Source: Hirudo medicinalis (Eukaryota > Annelida > Clitellata > Hirudinida > Hirudinidae). Taken from it: 13,487 nucleotides of DNA. Of this stretch, positions 8,681-13,487 are shown piece after piece; within the stretch, counting starts at the first letter, position 1, and the number at the start of each line of letters is the position of its first letter. The stretch spans positions 1 to 13,487 of the forward strand of contig MPNW01001326.1 in assembly GCA_011800805.1 (NCBI GenBank), in the 5' to 3' direction. The translations under genes were made by a program, and so were the position numbers. The notes under the pieces were generated by a model. It was not told the origin of the DNA. It ran no database searches and was given only the letters and a program-made list of their open reading frames with translations.

Positions 8681-9304
8681 ATTGTTTACGTCGTCATTTT
8701 GGTTTGCTAATGATGCCGACGCAAGGCTTAAAAGTGAACCGGGAATCAAAATTCAGAATTAGAAATTAGAATTACAACTTTTTTAAAAATTAATTAGTAA
8801 TAATGTATAATTGAGTTATTAAATCATTTGTTGATGATCCTTTAAAATGCGTCCTTAATTATAAAAAAATTAATTAGAGATCTGGACTCTTAAAAATGAT
8901 GTATTAGAAATTTGGCATGTCATATTTTGAAGTTGTCCTACAATGTCTGTTAGCCCCACGAACAAATTTTTTGGGAATCTTTCAACCAGGTTTAAGATAA
9001 AATTATCTGAGTGAGATCAAGTAGGTACTGTTCTAAGTTCTCAACAATTAAGTCTTTTTTAAATGTTTTGGAATCACTAATTTCTGTTATTGTTGCGTTA
9101 TCAAAAATTGCTCTTTAAAAATTTCTCGTTATGTCAAAAATAATTTACGAAAATACAAACTAAGTCATTTTAGATTTCTTCTGGTGCATGGTAAGGATAA
9201 CATCAAGTCTTCTTCTAATCATAAGATAAATTCGAAGAACAACAAATTGCCCAAAAAGTCCAATGTAAAGCTGAATTCGTTCCATTAATCTTTACGCCTA
9301 GCAT
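8681..9304. other. Intergenic interval between gene A stop and gene B start
   Basis: About 625 bp that must hold the 3' end of A and the 5' leader of B if they are separate genes. By eye there is no minus-strand AATAAA or ATTAAA anywhere in it, and no clear TATA box. Acceptor-like TTTTAAG and ATTAG lie 27-55 bp before the gene B ATG. Confidence 0.55.
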
Positions 9305-9363
9305 CTACATACTTTCAATGGACAACGTGCCGTCCGAGATATAATCAGCGTCTTTCTTGGGAC
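9305..9363 (-). CDS. Gene A last coding exon: short cytoplasmic tail and stop
   Basis: The acceptor TTTTCAG opens in phase 1, which matches the transmembrane exon. The reading GPKKDADYISDGTLSIESM then ends at TAG (9305-9307). With the preceding Arg-Ser this gives a tail of about 23 residues: two lysines near the membrane, then an acidic/serine stretch with one tyrosine. No catalytic domain or recognised adaptor motif is visible. A good donor-like sequence (GAAA|GTATGT at 9313/9312) sits just before the stop and is also phase 1, so this exon could instead be a 51-base internal exon in another isoform. Confidence 0.65.
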
Positions 9364-12300
9364 CTGAAAATCGACAAACCATCGCACTTAAGCAGAGATG
9401 ACGTTATATTTTTAGTTTATTAGTAAATTAAGTATTTTTTCTGAGACATTTGAAAACTACATATTAATTTTATATTCTTATTCGTAGTAAACAAATGAGT
9501 AAATCAGGTAATTAGGCATTAAACAGAAATATTTCAAGTTAAACAGACTAACTGAAGTCCAAAGACAATCTAAAGTGGGCAAAATAATAAAAAATTGTTT
9601 TGTTGACAGTTATACACAAAAAAAAAATAAGGCTTCATCAAAGTTCGTCCATTTTCTGAAACTATGGAGCTCAGTTGGAATGAATGAATTTTAAAAGGAT
9701 TTCATGAAAGATTTCAATGATTAAATAATTCAATTTGTGTGACTTTGATTCAAATGGACAAAGATTCTGAGAGCCACCTAAAAACTTTTCGTTACAACCA
9801 TATTATGGTCAACACATATGCATGCTCATCAACCATATTATAGTCAACACATAAGCATGCTCATCAACCATATTATGGTCAACACATAAGCCTGCTCATC
9901 AACCATATTATGGTCAACACATAAGCATGCTCATCAACCATATTATGGTCAACACATATCATCAACCAAATTATGGTCAACACATAAGCATGCTCATCAA
10001 CCATATTATGGTCAACACATAAGCATGCTCATTAACCATATCATGGTCAACACCTAAGCATGCTCATCAACCATATTATGGTCAACACATATGCATGCTC
10101 ATCAACCATATTATGGTCAACACATATGCATGCTCATCAACAAATAAGAGTTCAACAAATAAATTTAGCTTACCGCTTCTGAGGCCGATCAGCAAACTAG
10201 TTATGAAAATCCCCATCATTCCAAAAATGGCGTACATCATCAACTTGGTTAAATACATCAGATCGACTGTCCCGAAAGCCGCCGTGTTGAATTCTTCTTT
10301 CTGAGGAGCGGTCACATTCTCCTTCTCTAAGACAAAGTAGAAATTGTTCGTAAAGTAATATCTAATTAAATACAAATCTAATTAATTGTTTACAAGTCCA
10401 TTGAGATAACATTGGTGAAATGGGATTTTGAGCTGATATAACTGTGGAACAATGTCATAATAGTTTATCTCTAATTACTTACGTTAATGTAATTTAAAAA
10501 TGTCATAATAATCTCTAATTACTTACACTAAGCAATTTAATGTTATCTTATACGAAGCATTTTAACCATTTATAAACAAAAATCTAGTTCCGTGAATTAA
10601 CAATAACATGATAATAAAATCCTAACATCATAAATTAATCATCTACCGATAATGCAAGTGAAATCATTGGTGTTTTTCAGTCCACTCCGGCACTGGCACA
10701 TGTATCCACCCCTATGGTTGACACAAAATGAAACTCTGTAATCGCATTCAGAGTTCTCACATTCGTCGATGTCTGGAATAAATAAATCGAGCTGAATTGT
10801 GGATGATAATGTAATTTTATTTGATTGATTGCAAATTTAATAATTATCCGTCCTTCGGCACTCGATAAATAACCAGTTATTTGTTAGATATTAATGAAAA
10901 TATCGTATAATATAAGATACAAATAAAATTATTATGGATAAATAGAGTTTATTAAAATTGTTACACAAAATGATAATGCATGAATGTTTTGTTGTTGCGG
11001 AGCCTTGCCTTACTGAAATTTACAAAATTAGCCAAGTTATTACAACATGTTTTTACGTAATAAATTAATATTACAATATATTTTTACATAATAAAACTCC
11101 TCCCATTTATTCTTGCTATAATTATTACAGAAGTGATCAACAGTTTAAAGTCATCCAATCTTAATTTTGGGCTTATAACAACAGTCCTGCCAACTGACAT
11201 TGCAAGGATGAAACCAATAATCAGTTTCAAATTTGTACAAAAATAAATAACTTAATTAATAAGTTGTGGACTGAATTAAGACAATCTTCAAAATAATCAT
11301 CATTCCGATTAATTAACTTAATTGCAAACTTTTTAAATTTAATTACCCAATAAATAGATAAACCAGATCGCCATTACCTTCGCAAATGATTAAGTAAATG
11401 TAGTTTTTTGGACTCAAACCACTCTCGCAGGTGCACTTGTAGGAACCGATAGTGTTCGTACAGGTGGCACTTTTATCACAGGTGTGTCTTTCCAGCGAAC
11501 ATTCGTCAATGTCTGTTTGAAAAGTGCTCTGATTTCATGGCTTTAATTAACAAGTTTTAAACTCGTCATGTCCACGTTAGCGCATCAGTTAATTGTGTCC
11601 AATCAAATTATTATTATTTTTGTGTAATTTTATTTTATAGATTAAATGATATTTATTAATGTTAATTAATTAATTAATTAATTTTTGTGTAATTTTATTT
11701 TAATAGGTCACATAATGTTAATTAATTAATTATATTATATTAGTAAATGTTATTTAATTAATTAATTTTGTACAATTTTATTTTAATAGGTTACATAATG
11801 TTTATTAATGTTAATTAATTAATTATGTTATATTAATAAATGTTAATTATTTAATTAATTTTGTACAATTTTATTTTAATAGATTACATAATGTTTATTA
11901 ATGCTAATTAATTAATTACGTTATATTAATAAATGTTATTATAATGACATTGTAATTAATTAATTAATTCTATCATATCAATAGTTAACAGCTAGTTAAT
12001 TAATTTTTAATTAATTAACTCTTTTAATTAATTAACTAAATTTTAATTAATTGATTAATTTCCAGCTAACTAATTAATTTTTAATCGATTATTTTTAGTT
12101 AATTAATTTTTAATAGTTAAATAATTTCTAGTCAATTAACTTTTAATTAATTAATTTTGATTTTAATTAATTAATTAATTTCGTACAATTTTATTTTACT
12201 AGATTACATAATGTTTATCAATGTTAATTAATTAATTATGTTATATTAATAAATGTTATGTAATTAATTAATTAATTTTGCACAATTTTATTTAATATAT

Positions 12301-12591
12301 TACATAATGTTTATTAATGCTAATTAATTAATTAATTATGTTATATTAATAAATGTAATTATGTAATTAACCTAAGCAGTCGTATTCGGATATTCTTATG
12401 TGGCCAGGTTTGCACGGACAACGAAAGGATCCCTCCGAGTTGATGCAGTCAGTTGTGTTGAGATCGCAGAGAATGTTGCCGGAACATTCGTCGATGTCTA
12501 AAGAATCATCGTAAGTATCAGCATCATTATATGAACAACATCGTCGTCGTCGTCATCATCATCATCGTCATCTTCATCGTCATCGTCATCA

Positions 12592-12632
<41 letters not shown>

Positions 12633-13344
12633 ATCACCACCATCATCAACATCATCATCATCATCAAGTCATTCATTTATTCACGACTTGTTAAAATAAA
12701 ATTTTTAAAAGTAGAAATGCCTAATGACTAACACTAACAATTAATAATATACGAAAATAATAACAACAAGACATCAACAAACAACATCATGCAAATCACT
12801 TTCCAATGACGACCTTCGCAATTATCGTCCACGAAGAGGAATCCATGCGAGCAATTGCAGTGGAACGAACCCATGGTATTCTCGCACGTGCCACTCTTAC
12901 ACAGTCCCTCTGCACACTCGTCGATGTCTTCAAACAATTAAAACAAACTAACTTAAATACATAAACCATAGAGTTAGGGTTAGGGTTAGGGCTAGGGTTA
13001 GGGCTAGGATTAGGGTTAGTGTTAGAGTTAGGGCTACGGTTAGGTAATTTAATTTAAATATTAAATATAATTAAATTAAACATTAAATATAATGTTAATT
13101 GTATTATTATTTAGATTTATAAATTCAGATATGAAGACAAGGCAGATGGATGTAGAGTATTGGAACTACTCAAAACTACTGCCAAGTAGAGGTCAGACAA
13201 CGAACGTCGACAGTTAAGTGACCTTGACATCCGCCAGTGGTCAGTCCGTCGTACCCTGTCTTGCATCTGCAGTAGTAGGAAGACACGTGTTGACGCATTC
13301 CGTCATATTTCCACACATTGTTTCATCCAGACATTCGTCTATGT
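9305..13344 (-). CDS. Gene A: single-pass cbEGF-repeat membrane protein, 3' part
   Basis: This is the 3' part of a spliced gene; its start lies beyond the right edge. Seven exons can be read: 13344-13223, 12927-12814, 12497-12372, 11512-11378, 10772-10647 (one EGF module each), 10326-10174 (juxtamembrane plus membrane helix) and 9363-9305 (tail and TAG). Every internal junction is AG/GT and phase 1, so the modules join in frame, with the split Asp of DIDEC rebuilt at each EGF junction. The exception is the first exon, which is one base short. The predicted product is a type I surface protein: a calcium-stiffened EGF stalk outside, one helix, and about 23 cytoplasmic residues. cbEGF arrays in other animal proteins act in adhesion or receptor-ligand binding; the ligand here is unknown. 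Gene B follows in the same orientation and may be a paralogue. I do not recognise an orthologue. Confidence 0.8.
9364..9794. other. Gene A intron, unique part before the 35-bp array
   Basis: AT-rich, no exon or element recognised; an A run at about 9618-9627. Confidence 0.6.
9795..10141 (+). repeat. 35-bp minisatellite, ten copies
   Basis: Units with ACCATATTATGGTCAAC start at 9797, 9832, 9867, 9902, 9937, 9965, 10000, 10035, 10070 and 10105. The spacing is 35 bp, except one 28-bp unit that has lost 7 bp (9937 to 9965). Each unit contains a near-perfect inverted repeat around ACCATA-T-TATGGT, and most contain the palindrome GCATGC. The array ends about 33 bp from the splice donor of the transmembrane exon of gene A. 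Confidence 0.95.
10174..10326 (-). CDS. Gene A juxtamembrane and transmembrane exon
   Basis: This 51-codon exon has acceptor TTGTCTTAG and donor AGCG|GTAAGC, phase 1 to phase 1. It encodes a polar linker beginning EKENVTAPQK, with one NVT glycosylation sequon. About 21 hydrophobic residues follow (LMMYAIFGMMGIFITSLLIG), including small-residue spacing (G..MG, S..IG) of the type often seen at helix contacts. The exon ends with Leu-Arg-Ser, a positive residue on the presumed cytoplasmic side. No other helix follows before the stop, so a single-pass type I protein is inferred. Confidence 0.8.
10327..10646. other. Gene A intron with a short imperfect duplication
   Basis: ATGTCATAATA followed by TCTCTAATTACTTAC occurs at 10452-10482 and again at 10499-10525. 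Nothing else recognised. Confidence 0.6.
10647..10772 (-). CDS. Gene A cbEGF exon, last before the membrane
   Basis: This 42-codon exon has acceptor TTCCAG and donor ATCG|GTAGAT, phase 1 at both ends. It begins DIDECENSEC, contains CVNHRGGYMC (hydroxylation consensus with Gly-Gly in place of Gly-Ser) and CQC, and ends TCII before the split Gly/Glu codon. It is the module closest to the membrane, because the next exon carries the transmembrane helix. Confidence 0.85.
10773..11377. other. Gene A intron, nothing beyond a small duplication
   Basis: 605 bp of AT-rich DNA. TTTTTACGTAATAAA and TTTTTACATAATAAA, both after ATTACAA-type sequence, recur at about 11050 and 11080. No exon recognised. Confidence 0.6.
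11378..11512 (-). CDS. Gene A cbEGF exon
   Basis: This 45-codon module is the longest EGF exon in the window. The acceptor is AACAG and the donor is GAAG|GTAATG, both phase 1. It reads DIDECSLERHTC, then CTNTIGSYKC (hydroxylation consensus), then a CTC pair and a longer last loop with a hydrophobic stretch (KNYIYLII) before the sixth Cys. The extended loop between cysteines five and six is its only unusual feature. Confidence 0.85.
11617..12371 (+). repeat. TTAATTAA-rich tandem repeat of about 93 bp filling a gene A intron
   Basis: Six diverged units carry the core GTACAATTTTATTTTAATAG, then TTACATAATGTTTATTAATG, then TTAATTAATTA and TATATTAATAAATG. They start near 11619, 11683, 11766, 11859, 12179 and 12276. 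Between 11950 and 12178 the pattern collapses to TTAATTAA/AGTTAATT runs. The last unit runs into the donor of the exon at 12372. Confidence 0.85.
12372..12497 (-). CDS. Gene A cbEGF exon
   Basis: This 42-codon exon has acceptor TTTAG and donor TTAG|GTTAAT, phase 1 to phase 1. It opens DIDECSGNILC. The later cysteines form CINSEGSFRC, a beta-hydroxylation motif, followed by PC and a final DC near the donor. The module is complete with no stops. Its donor side lies directly against the end of a TTAATTAA-rich tandem repeat that fills the following intron. Confidence 0.85.
12541..12666 (+). repeat. CATCGT/CATCAT microsatellite
   Basis: A run of CGTCAT, CATCAT and CATCGT hexamers in a gene A intron, close to the acceptor side of the exon at 12497. 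An open plus-strand frame here is a repeat by-product, not a gene. Confidence 0.95.
12814..12927 (-). CDS. Gene A cbEGF exon
   Basis: This is a 38-codon module, the shortest EGF exon here. The acceptor is TTTGAAG and the donor is GAAG|GTCGTC, both phase 1. It starts DIDEC, the calcium-ligand motif of cbEGF domains. It has six cysteines, and CENTMGSFHC fits the Asp/Asn beta-hydroxylation pattern C-x-[DN]-x4-[FY]-x-C. It ends at a Cys-Glu-Gly junction that joins to the next DIDEC. Confidence 0.85.
12973..13045 (+). repeat. Telomere-like (TTAGGG)n block with GCTAGG and TTAGAG variants
   Basis: About twelve hexamers in gene A's intron after the frameshifted exon. Perfect TTAGGG units dominate the first half; the second half mixes in GCTAGG, GATTAG, GTTAGT and GCTACGG variants. 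That gradient suggests ageing from one edge. Confidence 0.9.
13223..13344 (-). pseudogene. Gene A EGF exon with a one-base deletion (frameshift)
   Basis: The acceptor CCCTAG precedes a phase-1 start that reads DIDECLDETMCGNMTECVNT. The frame then breaks near 13286-13290 and would stop at TGA a few codons later. Shifting by one base resumes a perfect module end (VSSYYCRCKTGYDG, then the sixth Cys), followed by donor GTCACT. The exon is 122 bases, while every other EGF exon here is a multiple of three, so one base is missing from a Thr codon. All six cysteines are present across the two frames. It could be a real inactivating deletion, an allele, or a sequencing or assembly error. Because the exon is phase 1 at both ends, skipping it would keep the gene in frame. 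Confidence 0.75.
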
Positions 13345-13379
13345 CTAGGGATTTTAAAAATGCTTATATTCAGTAGCTG

Positions 13380-13381
<2 letters not shown>

Positions 13382-13459
<78 letters not shown>

Positions 13460-13487
13460 TAATAATAATAATAATAATAACAACAAT
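13382..13487 (+). repeat. TAA microsatellite reaching the right edge
   Basis: A nearly pure (TAA)n tract with two AAC interruptions runs off the window, about 38 bp beyond the acceptor of the frameshifted exon. Confidence 0.95.

Noticed and set aside
8681..8749. A longer N-terminus for gene B beginning IPGSLLSLASASLA, which also looks signal-like
   Set aside because: It begins at TTG, not ATG, and an acceptor-like TTAG lies within it. The ATG at 8680 gives a better signal peptide.
9795..10141. The regularly spaced palindromic 35-bp units as a CRISPR-like array
   Set aside because: The repeats are directly adjacent with no unique spacers, in a clearly eukaryotic intron; this is a minisatellite.
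10095..10304. Plus-strand frame over the 35-bp array and the transmembrane exon
   Set aside because: It is antisense to a well-supported exon and partly repeat-encoded.
12531..12731. Plus-strand frame reading as an Ile/Val-rich hydrophobic peptide
   Set aside because: It is the translation of a CATCGT/CATCAT microsatellite.

Overview
The window is AT-rich, intron-dense nuclear DNA from an animal. All convincing coding sequence lies on the minus strand as short exons, each with an AG acceptor and a GT donor. It encodes secreted or cell-surface modules: calcium-binding EGF, WSC and a discoidin-like fold. Perfect and degenerate TTAGGG blocks point to a metazoan other than a typical arthropod (TTAGG) or nematode (TTAGGC). 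I cannot name the species. Intron size, retroelement tails and tandem repeats would suit a marine invertebrate such as a tunicate or other early-branching group, but that is a guess.

Reading the minus strand from right to left, two receptor-like genes lie head to tail. Gene A (13344 down to 9305, 5' end outside the window) supplies five EGF exons, one exon with a transmembrane helix, and a last exon giving a short cytoplasmic tail and a TAG stop. Gene B (8680 down to at least 2080, 3' end outside) starts about 625 bp later. Its order is signal peptide, a two-exon F5/8-type-C (fucolectin/discoidin)-like domain, a WSC domain split over two exons, a short four-cysteine exon, one EGF exon without the calcium motif, then five cbEGF exons. 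At least 513 residues of B are visible. Gene A may be the tail of a paralogue of B, so the window would show both ends of one family: secreted head, sugar-binding-like modules, EGF stalk, single-pass anchor.

Nearly every exon begins and ends in phase 1, with the D of DIDEC split across the junction, so exons can be lost or duplicated without breaking the frame. The rightmost EGF exon has lost one base. The last exon of gene A has a good, in-phase splice donor just before its stop, and I see no AATAAA between the two genes, so splicing between A and B is worth testing.

The introns carry tandem repeats of many kinds (14-bp, 18-bp, 35-bp, 56-bp and about 93-bp units, plus trinucleotide runs), interstitial telomere-like tracts, a broken Tc1/mariner transposase interrupted by a CCCTAA block, a non-LTR reverse-transcriptase fragment and a probable retroelement 3' tail. 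The leftmost 2 kb shows no supportable exon.
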